Assembly: GCF_003441595.1 (NCBI RefSeq)
Contig: NZ_CP031848.1
Coordinates: 1,860,001 to 1,924,000 of the forward strand
Source: Marinobacter sp. Arc7-DN-1
Lineage (GTDB): Bacteria > Pseudomonadota > Gammaproteobacteria > Pseudomonadales > Oleiphilaceae
DNA: 64,000 nt
Direction of reading: 5' to 3'
Both the position numbers and the translations under genes were made by a program. Positions 8,722 through 19,668 of this stretch are shown in pieces. How positions within the stretch are numbered: position 1 is the first letter of the stretch; each line of letters begins with the position of its first letter. The notes beneath the pieces are model-generated. The model saw only the letters and a program-made list of their open reading frames with translations. It searched no databases and was not told where the DNA came from.

Positions 8722-10265
8722 GACGCCTCGGCAACCTGCCCGGTAATGGCCCGGATTAGCAGGTCCTCAGTCACTTCGCTACGATCAAAGCATCGTGTTA
8801 TCCGGCCATCGTACATGCCGATAATGCGGTCACTCACAGTGAGAACTTCGGGCATTTCAGAACTGACAACAATCACCGCAAGGCCGGATTTTGCCAGCTC
8901 CCTGATCAGGTGATGGATCTCTGATTTTGAACCGACGTCAATCCCCCGTGTTGGCTCATCCAGAATCAGAATCTTCGGCGAGGTGCTCAACCATTTGCCA
9001 ATCACCACTTTCTGCTGGTTGCCGCCACTTAAGTTCTGCGTGGAATAATCCCAGCCCGGAGTCTTGATCCGGAGTTTTTTCCTATACTCTTCAAAGGTCT
9101 CTTTCTCAGCAGCTGCATTGATCCAGCCAAGCTTGGTAAAGGTGCTGATATTGGCCAATGTGGTGTTATCTTTACAACTCATCCCCAGCACAAGGCCCTG
9201 CTCTTTCCGGCTTTCCGGTACCAGCCCAAGCCCTTGATCTATAGCGTCAGAGGGCGAATTTATGCCCAGCTGTTTGCCATTGATCCTGATTTCGCCCGAG
9301 TCCGGCTTGCGCAGGCCGAAGATGGTTTCCATCACTTCGGTGCGGCCAGCCCCTACCAGGCCATAGAAACCAACCACCTCACCGATGTGTACGTCAAAAG
9401 AAACGCCCGAGTACAGACCTTCCACGCTCAGATCACTGACCTGAAGGGCTTTCTCGCCAAGTTCAGGGGGTTCGTGGGTAATGTCGGAATCAAGATCGCG
9501 GCCGATCATGCGCTGGGTCACTTCGTCTTCGTTGGTTTGCGCCGTATCGAAGGTCTCCTGGTAGACACCGTCGCGCAATACAGATATCCGGTCAGACAGC
9601 TCGAAAATCTCATCCATGCGGTGGGAGATATAGACAATCGCAGTGCCACTCTCTCTCAGCTCCCTGATGACACCGAAAAGAACCACTTTCTCATAGTCTG
9701 TCAGCGACGCCGTCGGCTCATCGAAGACCACGACTTTCGGCTGGAAAACCAGCGCACGGGCAATTTCAACCATCTGTTGATTGGCGATCGACAGGCTGCC
9801 CAGGCGCTCCGTGGGCTTGAACTTGCAGTTAAGGCGCTCCAGGATTCCCTCGCAACGCCTGTTCAGTAGGCCATTGTTAACGAACCACTTCGCCATTCGG
9901 GGCATATTCCCCAGGAAAACATTCTCACCTACGGTCATATCCGGCACGAGGGACAATTCCTGATGGATCAGCAGCACGCCGTGATCTCTCGCTTCCAGCG
10001 GTGTTCGCATCTGGACCCGCTGATCTTCAAGAACAACCTCACCGGTGTCCGGCTGATAGATGCCCGCCAGTATTTTCATCAAAGTGGATTTGCCCGCGCC
10101 ATTCTCTCCCAGAAGCGCATGAACCTCTCCGGCTCGAACATCCAGATCCACACCATCCAGAGCCTTCACACCCGGGAAGGATTTACTGACGTTTTTCAAC
10201 TCAAGCAACGGTTTCTGGCCTGAGACCGGGCCTATCGACTCTTTCACGTCAACTTGTGTGCTCAT
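8718..10265 (-). CDS. Sugar-type ABC importer, duplicated ATPase subunit (RbsA/MglA-like)
   Basis: A 515-residue protein with two ABC cassettes. The first has Walker A GENGAGKST and Walker B VVVFDEPTA. The second has a degenerate Walker A region (GLVGAGRTE), signature LSGGNQQKV and Walker B LILDEPTRG. This tandem arrangement, with a modified second nucleotide loop, is characteristic of carbohydrate uptake transporter class 2 ATPases. Its start codon overlaps the stop of the upstream permease by 4 bp (translational coupling). Last gene of the binding protein-permease-permease-ATPase operon under operator 2. Confidence 0.93.
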   Translation of the reverse strand: MSTQVDVKESIGPVSGQKPLLELKNVSKSFPGVKALDGVDLDVRAGEVHALLGENGAGKSTLMKILAGIYQPDTGEVVLEDQRVQMRTPLEARDHGVLLIHQELSLVPDMTVGENVFLGNMPRMAKWFVNNGLLNRRCEGILERLNCKFKPTERLGSLSIANQQMVEIARALVFQPKVVVFDEPTASLTDYEKVVLFGVIRELRESGTAIVYISHRMDEIFELSDRISVLRDGVYQETFDTAQTNEDEVTQRMIGRDLDSDITHEPPELGEKALQVSDLSVEGLYSGVSFDVHIGEVVGFYGLVGAGRTEVMETIFGLRKPDSGEIRINGKQLGINSPSDAIDQGLGLVPESRKEQGLVLGMSCKDNTTLANISTFTKLGWINAAAEKETFEEYRKKLRIKTPGWDYSTQNLSGGNQQKVVIGKWLSTSPKILILDEPTRGIDVGSKSEIHHLIRELAKSGLAVIVVSSEMPEVLTVSDRIIGMYDGRITRCFDRSEVTEDLLIRAITGQVAEAS

Positions 10266-11212
10266 GCGCCTACCCCTTGACCTTGCTGTTCCGCAAAGCG
10301 TTTATCAATAATCAGAACGATGATTAAGATCGAGCCCAGAATAATCAGAACGTAGAATGACGGCACCTGAAGCAGGTTCATCCCGTTTCTGAGTATCGCA
10401 ATAGCCAAAACGCCACCAAAGGTTCCAATGATGCTGCCAAAGCCGCCCGTCAGGCGCGTGCCGCCGAGAACCACCGCAGTAATTGCCCAGAGTTCGTAAT
10501 TACGACCAAGGTTAGGTGTGGACGCACCCATCTGGGTGGACAGAAGAATGCCGGACAGCGCCGCCAGGAAACCCACCAGAATAAAATTGATCAACATGTG
10601 CGGCCCAACGCGAATACCAGCCTCTTTGGCCGCAACCCGGTTACCACCCACCGCAAACACATTGCGACCGTGAACGCTGTATTTGAGCATCAAATGGGCA
10701 AGGATGGTCAGTGCAATGAAAATGAGCGCCAGCGTCGGAACAGAAAACAGCGTACTTGAACCAAAGTCGGAATAGGCAAAGTCGAATGCGTAAAAGGATT
10801 GCTCTTCGGTGTAGATAAAAACGAGCCCCCGCACACCAATCATCGCCCCCAGTGTGACAATGAACGCATCAACACCGGTTTTCCAGGCGATGATGCCGTT
10901 CAGCGCACCGATGGCAATACCGGACAGCAGCCCGACGCAAACCGCCCCGGGGATGCCGAGGGCCGGCTGCAGCCCTACCGCAAGGCTGGCAGCCAGAGCC
11001 ACCGTAGCGCCCACAGACAGATCAATGTTGCCGTTGATCATGACGTAGGTCATCCCGAGAGCAATCAGCCCGATCGTCGACGCCTGCACCAGGATATTGC
11101 TGAAATTATTCAGATCGAAAAAATAGGGCGACGAAAAGCTGAAGAAAATAGTAATGGCAAGAACGAACAGCCAGATGGGCTGTTTTGTTGCGATGGCGAA
11201 TATACGTTTCAT
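10262..11212 (-). CDS. Sugar-type ABC importer permease (RbsC-like), second
   Basis: A 316-residue BPD_transp_2 membrane protein with about 8-10 hydrophobic segments and the family motifs MTYVMINGNIDLSVG and LGGTRLTGGFGSIIGT. ATG 11212 is preferred (GGGGAC about 8 nt upstream, and it starts the hydrophobic protein cleanly) over a non-ATG start at 11266. Together with the next permease it probably forms a heterodimeric channel, as two different RbsC-like genes are present. Confidence 0.92.
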   Translation of the reverse strand: MKRIFAIATKQPIWLFVLAITIFFSFSSPYFFDLNNFSNILVQASTIGLIALGMTYVMINGNIDLSVGATVALAASLAVGLQPALGIPGAVCVGLLSGIAIGALNGIIAWKTGVDAFIVTLGAMIGVRGLVFIYTEEQSFYAFDFAYSDFGSSTLFSVPTLALIFIALTILAHLMLKYSVHGRNVFAVGGNRVAAKEAGIRVGPHMLINFILVGFLAALSGILLSTQMGASTPNLGRNYELWAITAVVLGGTRLTGGFGSIIGTFGGVLAIAILRNGMNLLQVPSFYVLIILGSILIIVLIIDKRFAEQQGQGVGA

Positions 11213-11240
11213 TGTTTTTGTCCCCGTTATCTGTCGGGTT

Positions 11241-12245
11241 TTAATAAGTGCTGAGCAGCTTTCCACGCTTGGCGGCGATATCCAGCCATACGGCGACGAT
11301 AATAACGCCCCATGTAACGAGCCACTGGGTGTAATATGGGTAGCCCAACAGCAGCAAACCGTTCTGGATCAATGCAAGAATGAGCACGCCAATGATGGTC
11401 CGTACAATGCTGCCAGAGCCGCCCAACAGGCTCGTTCCCCCGAGAATGACACCAGCGAGCACAAGCAACTCATAGCCCTCACCCACATTGTTCTGGGAAC
11501 CCATAACCCGGGAGCCCAGAATCAGGGCCGCGCAACCGGTTGTGAACGCAGATAACAGGTAGGTGCTGAATACCAGGCGATTCCTCCGCAGCCCCGAGAA
11601 CAGAGCCGCCGTGCCATTGCCGCCGATGGCGAATATCTTTCGCCCGAAACCGGTTTTGACCAGCACGATTTGCAGAATGATTCCAAGCGTGATGAAAAGC
11701 AGTGCCGGTACAGGTATGCCAAAAAGCTCCTCTCGGCCAAAAAAGGCAAACCAGGTGTTTTCCTGGTCAGCAATATCGACGTTCTTGCCGCCGGTATAAA
11801 CGAGCGTGATCCCTTGAATGGCAGACAGCATCCCCAGGGTCACGATCAGCGAATTCAACCTCAGATAACCAATCAGGTAACCGTTTACCGCACCTATCAG
11901 AAGGGTGAACAAAAACATCAGCACGATGGCCATGCCAGGGTCCACCTTGTCATGCAGATCCACCACCAGAACAGTTGAAAAGGACAGCAGAGATCCAACC
12001 GAAAGGTCGAGATTACCGCCGATGACCACAAAGGTGACGCCCAATGCAATGGTGCCGATAATTGAGGCCTGCATCACGACGGTAAAAAAGTTGTCAGCAC
12101 TGAGAAACTTGCTGCTAGCCAGTGAAAAGACCACCACGCAGACAACAAAAGCCACTGAAATGCCGTGCTTTCCAAAAAACTGAAGCGGCGATACGTCCTT
12201 TCCAGGCAAACCTGACTTTAACGACTCCACCCATGCTTTCATCAT
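11241..12245 (-). CDS. Sugar-type ABC importer permease (RbsC-like), first
   Basis: A 334-residue BPD_transp_2 permease. The EAA-like core of the family is seen as VTFVVIGGNLDLSVGS and VILGGTSLLGGSGSIVRT. It is 28 bp upstream of its paralog. The paralogs share the GNIDLSVG/GNLDLSVG motif but differ elsewhere, so this is an old duplication and not a recent one. Confidence 0.92.
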   Translation of the reverse strand: MMKAWVESLKSGLPGKDVSPLQFFGKHGISVAFVVCVVVFSLASSKFLSADNFFTVVMQASIIGTIALGVTFVVIGGNLDLSVGSLLSFSTVLVVDLHDKVDPGMAIVLMFLFTLLIGAVNGYLIGYLRLNSLIVTLGMLSAIQGITLVYTGGKNVDIADQENTWFAFFGREELFGIPVPALLFITLGIILQIVLVKTGFGRKIFAIGGNGTAALFSGLRRNRLVFSTYLLSAFTTGCAALILGSRVMGSQNNVGEGYELLVLAGVILGGTSLLGGSGSIVRTIIGVLILALIQNGLLLLGYPYYTQWLVTWGVIIVAVWLDIAAKRGKLLSTY

Positions 12246-12263
12246 TTGACTCCAACCAATGGA

Positions 12264-12287
12264 GGGGCCCCTGTTTTCCGGGGCCCC
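12264..12287 (-). terminator. Intercistronic hairpin between binding protein and permease
   Basis: Two GGGGCCCC blocks separated by 8 nt form an 8-bp all-GC stem in the 65-bp gap between the binding-protein and permease genes. In ABC operons such hairpins commonly cause partial termination or protect the upstream message, giving more binding protein than permease. There is no T run on the coding strand, so processing or attenuation is more likely than full termination. Confidence 0.6.
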
Positions 12288-12310
12288 TTATTACCTTCAG
12301 ATTACCCTGA

Positions 12311-13285
12311 TCAGAAAACGGGCTTTTCGAATTCGTCCATGTTCTCCGGTGTAATCTTTGGCGTGTCAAAATAACTCAGTTTCTCAACCTTTTGGCCCTG
12401 TGCAACAGCAATTGCAGTCTTCAACGCGTTGCGGGCATCCTCGGCGGGTGACTGATACACTGATCCGTGGTATTCGCCGCGGGCCATGGCCTCGTATCCA
12501 ACCGCAAAGTTGGTTGCACCAATGAAAACAATATCGTCAGCTCGGCCCGCAGCTTTTGCGGCGTTGAGCGCTCCAACACCCATGTTATCGTCGGCTGCAT
12601 ACACACCATCGATGCTGTCATAACGAGTCAGGAAGCCTTCCATCGTCCGCTGTGATTTCTCGCGATTCCAGTCGCCGGGTTGCGTATCCAGAATAGTCAC
12701 ATTGGGGCAAACCTCAGGGAGACGATCCTCAAAGCCTTTTTGCCGCTCAACGGCGGTTGTATATCCTGGCTTCCCAGTGATCTGAACGATCTGACCTTTG
12801 CCGCCGAGCTGGTCACACATCATTTCAGCAGCATACGCGCCCTGTTGGATGTTGTTAGGACCGGAGAACGACGCAATCAGTGGCTGTCCCGCTTCCGCAA
12901 TATTGGAGTTTGTAACGACTACAGGAATTCCCTTATCCACAGCGCCTTTAATAGCCGGGACAACCGCCTGACCATCGGTTGGCCAGATGATTATCACATC
13001 AACCTGCTGTTGAATCAGATCCCTTACCTGGGAAATCTGGCGGGCAACATCCCCGCCTGCATCAAGCACCACGGCCTCTACGTTATCTGCCTCAGCAGCT
13101 GCCTCCTCAAAGGCCTGCTCATAGGTGGTCTGATAGCTATCTACGCCGACGTTATTCTGGGTGATGCCAATTCTAAAGGTTTCTGCCTGCGCCATTGCTG
13201 ACAACCCGAGGCTGACTGCTCCGGCGATCGATAAGACTTTGCCGACATTTCCGATAGTGCGAACTGAATTGATCTGGGTTTTCAT
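12311..13285 (-). CDS. Periplasmic sugar-type substrate-binding protein
   Basis: A 324-residue type I periplasmic binding protein (Peripla_BP_4/RbsB-like). It has a Sec signal peptide ending near AMAQA-ET, followed by FRIGITQNNVGVDSYQTTYEQA. It feeds the two-permease ABC importer encoded downstream. CGGAG lies upstream of the ATG and operator 2 is 85 bp upstream. The ligand cannot be read from sequence. The family binds pentoses, hexoses, polyols, autoinducer-2 and some non-sugars. Confidence 0.92.
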   Translation of the reverse strand: MKTQINSVRTIGNVGKVLSIAGAVSLGLSAMAQAETFRIGITQNNVGVDSYQTTYEQAFEEAAAEADNVEAVVLDAGGDVARQISQVRDLIQQQVDVIIIWPTDGQAVVPAIKGAVDKGIPVVVTNSNIAEAGQPLIASFSGPNNIQQGAYAAEMMCDQLGGKGQIVQITGKPGYTTAVERQKGFEDRLPEVCPNVTILDTQPGDWNREKSQRTMEGFLTRYDSIDGVYAADDNMGVGALNAAKAAGRADDIVFIGATNFAVGYEAMARGEYHGSVYQSPAEDARNALKTAIAVAQGQKVEKLSYFDTPKITPENMDEFEKPVF

Positions 13286-13369
13286 TGTTAAAGCTCCGTT
13301 GATTGTTTTTAGACGGATCGTGAGGGTTTTCTACAGCCCATTACTCACTATGGCAAAGCCAGTCACACA

Positions 13370-13385
13370 ATGCAAACGTTTGCAT
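13370..13385. promoter_or_regulatory. LacI-family operator 2 (ATGCAAACGTTTGCAT)
   Basis: Perfect 16-bp palindrome, the longest of the four. It lies 85 bp before the binding-protein start and 20 bp beyond the groEL stop, so it controls the ABC operon separately from the chaperonin pair. Confidence 0.88.
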
Positions 13386-13405
13386 GAAAGCTTCCGTTTT
13401 CCTTC

Positions 13406-15326
<1,921 letters not shown>

Positions 15327-15405
15327 AATCAATTTCTCCAATTGGTAAATGCTTTCTGCTTACTGACACTTTCTTGTTTGCGTAGCGCACACCATCAAAC
15401 TTAGC

Positions 15406-15417
15406 GCAATCGTTTGC
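15406..15417. promoter_or_regulatory. LacI-family operator 3 (GCAATCGTTTGC)
   Basis: It differs from operator 1 by one base (A to T at position 5), and this variant is identical to operator 4. It sits between the divergent groES (80 bp from start) and SDR (72 bp from start) genes and could govern both. Confidence 0.8.
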
Positions 15418-15488
15418 ATTTGTAAAATTCGTTCGCTAGACTTATTTTTCCACTCGATACCCAAACAACGATAAGATGCGGGGAAACT

Positions 15489-16292
15489 ATGGATAAGACA
15501 CGTTTACAAAGTAAAAACTGCCTGATTACTGGATCAGCCAGAGGTATTGGTGCGGCTGTTGCCGAGTATTATGCGGAACAGGGCGCAAAGGTTTGTATTG
15601 CAGACATCAATATCGAAGGGTGCGAACAGGTTGCTTCCCGGATTCGCGAGAAAGGCGGGGAGGCGATAGCGGTTGCTCTGGATGTAACCAGCCGAGAACA
15701 AATGAAAGCGGCTGTTAAGGCCACAGTTGATGCGTTCGGCAGTTTAAACGTGATGGTTAATAACGCTGGCATCAACAAGCCTCTGATGTTCATGGATATT
15801 ACCGAAGAAAACTGGCGACAGATCATGGACGTGAACGCCTGGGGCTGCCTGGTTGGTATGCAGGAAGCAGCCAGGCAGATGATCGAACAGGGGAAGGAAA
15901 ATGGCCCCTACAAGATCATTAACGTAGGCTCAATCCTGAGCAGGCAGGCTTTTGACGATGTCATTCCCTACTCATGCAGCAAGCACGCTGTTATGGCAAT
16001 GATTAATGGTGGGGCCAAGGCACTGGTAGACCACAACATCACGGTTAACGGCTATGGCCCAGGTGTCGTGAGAACAGAATTGTGGGAGCAGCTAGACAAA
16101 GACTTGGTGGCCATTGGGAAATTTGAAAAACCCGGACAGTCTATGGATGAGTTGGCCGAAAACATGATTCTCATGAAGCGTTACTCCTATCCCGAGGACA
16201 TCGTGGGAACCGCGTCATTCCTGGCAAGCAGTGAATCTGATTACATGACTGGCCAGCTGCTCATGATCGATGGCGGCATAGTGATGCAATGA
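15489..16292 (+). CDS. Short-chain dehydrogenase, 2,3-butanediol/polyol dehydrogenase-like
   Basis: A 267-residue classical SDR. It shows the cofactor loop TGSARGIGAAVA, NNAG, the catalytic Ser (NVGSILS) and YSCSKHA (Tyr-x-x-x-Lys). ADINIEG after strand 2 favours NAD(H). The C-terminal segment VNGYGPGVVRTELWEQLD through YMTGQLLMIDGG resembles meso-2,3-butanediol/acetoin reductases and sorbitol dehydrogenases. It would interconvert an alcohol and a ketone. Next to an acetoin-dehydrogenase-type complex, a diol-to-acetoin step is attractive but unproven. Confidence 0.85.
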   Translation: MDKTRLQSKNCLITGSARGIGAAVAEYYAEQGAKVCIADINIEGCEQVASRIREKGGEAIAVALDVTSREQMKAAVKATVDAFGSLNVMVNNAGINKPLMFMDITEENWRQIMDVNAWGCLVGMQEAARQMIEQGKENGPYKIINVGSILSRQAFDDVIPYSCSKHAVMAMINGGAKALVDHNITVNGYGPGVVRTELWEQLDKDLVAIGKFEKPGQSMDELAENMILMKRYSYPEDIVGTASFLASSESDYMTGQLLMIDGGIVMQ

Positions 16293-16407
16293 CCCACCTC
16301 CACTCATAGGGGCCTCTGAGTAGTGGTAACTCGTCAATAATGGCCTGATGTTGAACAGGCGCCCCAATATTGTGCTCAACATACCCCCTCCCAATTCATG
16401 GGAGTTT

Positions 16408-16434
16408 GCGCCAGCTTTTTGCTGGCGCCTTTTT
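16408..16434 (+). terminator. Rho-independent terminator after the SDR gene
   Basis: GCGCCAGC-TTTTT-GCTGGCGC, a perfect 8-bp stem, followed by CTTTTTC. It ends the SDR transcript about 120 bp past the stop and separates it from the porin promoter. Confidence 0.88.
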
Positions 16435-16534
16435 CTGACCATTCCCGATCCATGCAAGCGTAGAAAAACTACTTTTCCGGCCCCGCCGCCAGTGATCTTC
16501 ACTGATAAGAGAGCAAAAAATTTTTGATTTTCGT

Positions 16535-16546
16535 GCAATCGTTTGC
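16535..16546. promoter_or_regulatory. LacI-family operator 4 (GCAATCGTTTGC)
   Basis: Identical to operator 3 across the 12-bp core and also flanked by T and A (TGCAATCGTTTGCA, 16534-16547). It lies 78 bp before the porin start and is placed to control the porin-TRAP-dehydrogenase operon. Confidence 0.82.
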
Positions 16547-16623
16547 ATTGCTTCGATTGTTCTGCTAGAAAGTAACTGCGGACTTGCATATTCCACACAA
16601 ACAAGAACAAAGCGGAGATAACT

Positions 16624-17877
16624 ATGATTAGCGCGATGCTAAAGGTTCAGACTAATTTTCGGAGATTATCTGTTTTCACTGGCGTGCTCGCAATGCTTTG
16701 CACTTCCACAGCTATTGCTAACACATCACCTGGTTACCAGATAGACGATATTGAGAAACGTCTCGCAGACATCGAGAACACCATACCCCTCAGATTTGGT
16801 GTTGGCGTCGAGACCCTCTACATTTACGCGGACCATTCCGAATCCAGTCGCGAAAAGGTCGGTGATTTCTTTCTCGACAAGCTCGAACTCATTGTCAGCG
16901 GGGAGTGGGACAACGGGCTCTATTACGAGTCGAGATGGGATTATCAGGTGACCCAACAGGGTTTTTTCCCAGCCTGGACCTACGTGGGTCTGAAACATAA
17001 CGAAGCGTGGTCAACCTCCGTAGGCGTTATTATCCAGCCTCTTGGAGCAGGTGTAGACGGTTCTTATTACGACAACAGCTTTCTCAGTGATGTGCCTCTG
17101 TGGATAGGCTTGGCAAACAACCCCGAGCTTGGCATCAAAACCCACTACAAGCAGGACAATTGGCACTGGGTGTTCAGCTTCACTAAAAATACCGAGCGAA
17201 GCGGCGGTAATGCCAATGCCCGTTATCGGCCCGACGTCGTTGCCCAGGGAGAGATAAACCCGCGCGGATTTGCTGACGAAACCTTTTTCGCAGACGTTGA
17301 GCCCACGAACACTTTCCACGGTGGTGGTGCTTACACGTTTTACCTGGATGGGGGTTCGACGTTGCAGTTGGGGTCAAACGGACAGTTTGGAGATTACTTT
17401 AACACTCGTACCAACGGTGATGGTGGCGACCATTGGGCAGCTACTGCTTTTGCAAACTATAGAAACGGTGGCTTTGCACTCACCGTTCAGGGCCTGGCTT
17501 ATGACCGGAATGTCAAAAACGCGCCTGGCGTGAATCAGACCGAAGATTCAATTGCGCTTTCAACAGGTGCCTTGATACCGGCCGATGGAAAGGTCTATTC
17601 AACCCGTATCTCCTACTCCATGCCTCTGTCTGTCGGCATCTTTGAAGACGTTAAGTTCTATCACGATTACGACTATCTCGCGAGTGGTAGCGAGGACATG
17701 TTTACCTCACTTGACACACAGTTCAGCATCGTTGGTGTTCATCTCTCGAGGGGTGCGTTTAATACGTGGATAAGCATGCTGACGTCAAAAAACGCGAACT
17801 TTGCGAATGGTGGGCCGGCCAGGAACGATGATGAGTGGAACTCACAGTTCAACATCGTGGGCGCTCTTTATTTCTGA
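16624..17877 (+). CDS. Outer-membrane porin
   Basis: A 417-residue protein with a signal peptide ending near STAIA-NTSPG, a short predicted coiled segment (DDIEKRLADIENT), then alternating beta-strands and a terminal phenylalanine (NIVGALYF), the signal for outer-membrane barrel insertion. The family is not recognised precisely; it resembles substrate-induced porins. GGAG lies 7 nt before the ATG. Under operator 4, it is probably the outer-membrane entry for the island substrate. Confidence 0.8.
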   Translation: MISAMLKVQTNFRRLSVFTGVLAMLCTSTAIANTSPGYQIDDIEKRLADIENTIPLRFGVGVETLYIYADHSESSREKVGDFFLDKLELIVSGEWDNGLYYESRWDYQVTQQGFFPAWTYVGLKHNEAWSTSVGVIIQPLGAGVDGSYYDNSFLSDVPLWIGLANNPELGIKTHYKQDNWHWVFSFTKNTERSGGNANARYRPDVVAQGEINPRGFADETFFADVEPTNTFHGGGAYTFYLDGGSTLQLGSNGQFGDYFNTRTNGDGGDHWAATAFANYRNGGFALTVQGLAYDRNVKNAPGVNQTEDSIALSTGALIPADGKVYSTRISYSMPLSVGIFEDVKFYHDYDYLASGSEDMFTSLDTQFSIVGVHLSRGAFNTWISMLTSKNANFANGGPARNDDEWNSQFNIVGALYF

Positions 17878-17940
17878 TCAAGTCGCGTAAGAGCGGCTCA
17901 GGCCAAGGATTGCCCGTGCATTACTCAGAATATCAGAACG

Positions 17941-17972
17941 AGCCCGCCCGCACTTCTGTAGGCGGGTTTTGC
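17941..17972 (+). terminator. Terminator-like hairpin between porin and TRAP genes
   Basis: CCCGCC (17943-17948) pairs with GGCGGG (17961-17966) followed by TTTTG. This would end or reduce transcription after the porin gene, leaving the TRAP-dehydrogenase genes either on read-through or on their own promoter. Confidence 0.65.
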
Positions 17973-17983
17973 TCAAAACATTA

Positions 17984-18030
17984 TCGAGAACGAGTAGAGC
18001 CTCGAACAAACGGACTCCGTCCGTTCTCGA
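17984..18030 (+). promoter_or_regulatory. Nested inverted repeats in the TRAP leader
   Basis: Outer arms TCGAGAACG (17984-17992) and CGTTCTCGA (18022-18030) are perfectly complementary. An inner pair CGGAC / GTCCG (18011-18023) overlaps the right arm, so two alternative hairpins compete. It ends 26 nt before dctP and its ribosome site. It could be a leader control element or a second operator. Confidence 0.45.
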
Positions 18031-18055
18031 ACCTACCAACTTTCTTGGAGGAGAA

Positions 18056-19036
18056 ATGACAAACATCTTCAGTATTCCGGGTGTACTTGTAGCCGGCACT
18101 CTTGCCTTGACCGGACCAGGAAACGTCCTTGCGCAGACAGAGTTGAGATGGGCCCATGTCTACGAGTCGCAGTCGCCCTACCATGAGTGGGCGGAGTGGG
18201 CCGCCAAAACCTTTGAAGACCGAACCGATGGCAGGTATACGATTGAGGTTTACCCCGCATCCTCGCTGGGCAAACAAGTTGACCTCGCCGAAGGCCTGGA
18301 ACTCGGTACGGTGGATATCATCTATGATGGCCAGTTCTTTGCGAGCCGCCGCTACGGACCAATAGCAATCGGCAGTGCTCCGTTCATGTTTCAGGACTTC
18401 GCGCATTGGGAAGCCTATCGCGACTCCGACCTCTTCCTTGATCTGGCCGCCGGATATGCCAGTGCCACCGGCGACCATATTGCCGGGCTGGTGTACTACG
18501 GTCAGCGCCATGTAACGTCGAATAAGAGGATCCAGACGCCTGCCGACATGGAAGGCATGAAGATCCGCGTTCCCAACGCATCTCTCTACAAGATGTTTCC
18601 TGAAGCTGTTGGCGCCAACCCCACCCCTATGGCATTTGCCGAGGTGTATCTGGCGTTACAGCAAGGCGTAGTGGATGCCCAGGAGAACCCACTCCCGACC
18701 ATTCAGCTCAAGAAATTCTACGAGGTTCAGGATTTCATCACGCTGACTGGCCACATCACCGACGCGCTGCTCACGATTGTCGCTGGTCGCCTGGAGGACC
18801 GCTTGCCTGAACAAGATCATGAAATTCTGATGTCCGTGTTGAAGGAGGCAGCCGAGGGTGCCTCGGGCGACATCCGCACCGCTGAACTTGAGCTGGTGAG
18901 CTGGTTCCGCGAGCAAGGAACGGCTGTCAATGAAGTTGATCGTGCGCCCTTCCGAGCCGCGGTAGCTGACGACCTGAACGGCCCGCAGGTGGGCTGGGAC
19001 CGCGAGACTTTCGACAGGCTGCAAGCTCTCAAGTGA
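18056..19036 (+). CDS. TRAP transporter substrate-binding protein (DctP family)
   Basis: A 326-residue periplasmic receptor. Its signal peptide runs from MTNIFSIPG and is cleaved near VLAQ-TELRWAH. Family motifs include AKTFEDRTDGRYTIEVYP, GMKIRVPN (the ligand-carboxylate arginine of DctP proteins) and GVVDAQENP. Ligands of this family are usually organic acids bound through that arginine. ATG 18056 follows TTGGAGGAGAA, an excellent Shine-Dalgarno; the longer frame from 17969 is rejected. First of the dctPQM set. Confidence 0.92.
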   Translation: MTNIFSIPGVLVAGTLALTGPGNVLAQTELRWAHVYESQSPYHEWAEWAAKTFEDRTDGRYTIEVYPASSLGKQVDLAEGLELGTVDIIYDGQFFASRRYGPIAIGSAPFMFQDFAHWEAYRDSDLFLDLAAGYASATGDHIAGLVYYGQRHVTSNKRIQTPADMEGMKIRVPNASLYKMFPEAVGANPTPMAFAEVYLALQQGVVDAQENPLPTIQLKKFYEVQDFITLTGHITDALLTIVAGRLEDRLPEQDHEILMSVLKEAAEGASGDIRTAELELVSWFREQGTAVNEVDRAPFRAAVADDLNGPQVGWDRETFDRLQALK

Positions 19037-19127
19037 TCAAACACAGCCGGCCGCATGTAGTTCTGTAGCAGCCGGCCACTTTTCGGGTTTAGCGCCCTGC
19101 AAGGCGCAAACTATCGAGGACCGTGAC

Positions 19128-19658
19128 ATGCCTAATCAGGCCCGAATACCCGACAACCCTAAACAAAAGGCTCACGTTCCAGCCTTTGATGCAGGACTTC
19201 TGATCATTCTGTTCTGGACTCTGGCGTTTGTGGTCTTTGTTCAGTTTTTTACGCGCTACGTGCTGAACGATTCCATCGGCTGGACCGAAGAGCTCGCGCG
19301 GTACCTGCTGATCGTTGTTACCTTTGCCGGCGCCTGCGTCGCGGTTAGACGGAATACCCACATATCGGTTGAGTTCTTCTACCGCTATTTGCCACCGGGC
19401 GCAGCGCGTGGATTATCGATGATCGTTGATCTTCTTCGGACACTGTTGTTTGCAGCACTTACAGGGCTCACCTTTCAGCTTGCAGGTAATACCCGTCAGA
19501 TGATGACGGCGATCGATATGCCGAAGTCAGTGCTATACGGCTTGGTTGCCGGCTGCTTTGCGCTGATGACGATCTATTCAGTCATGGTTACATGGCGCCA
19601 TCTGGTCAGCGGAAAGTCGGACGTGTCGCCTGATGTAAAGACCGGTCATGGACAGTGA
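19128..19658 (+). CDS. TRAP transporter small membrane subunit (DctQ family)
   Basis: A 176-residue protein with four hydrophobic segments and the DctQ signature VQFFTRYVLNDSIGWTEELARYLLIVVTFAG (split here by family positions 35-65). It pairs with the large DctM subunit downstream, 10 bp away. Confidence 0.9.
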   Translation: MPNQARIPDNPKQKAHVPAFDAGLLIILFWTLAFVVFVQFFTRYVLNDSIGWTEELARYLLIVVTFAGACVAVRRNTHISVEFFYRYLPPGAARGLSMIVDLLRTLLFAALTGLTFQLAGNTRQMMTAIDMPKSVLYGLVAGCFALMTIYSVMVTWRHLVSGKSDVSPDVKTGHGQ

Positions 19659-19668
19659 GGGGTAGTTT

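Larger units (their letters stand above)
16293..16623. other. Intergenic region before the porin gene
   Basis: 331 bp without a gene. It contains a clear rho-independent terminator (16408-16434), operator 4 (16535-16546) and the porin ribosome site GCGGAG just before 16624. It looks AT-rich by eye around 16500-16530. Confidence 0.6.
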
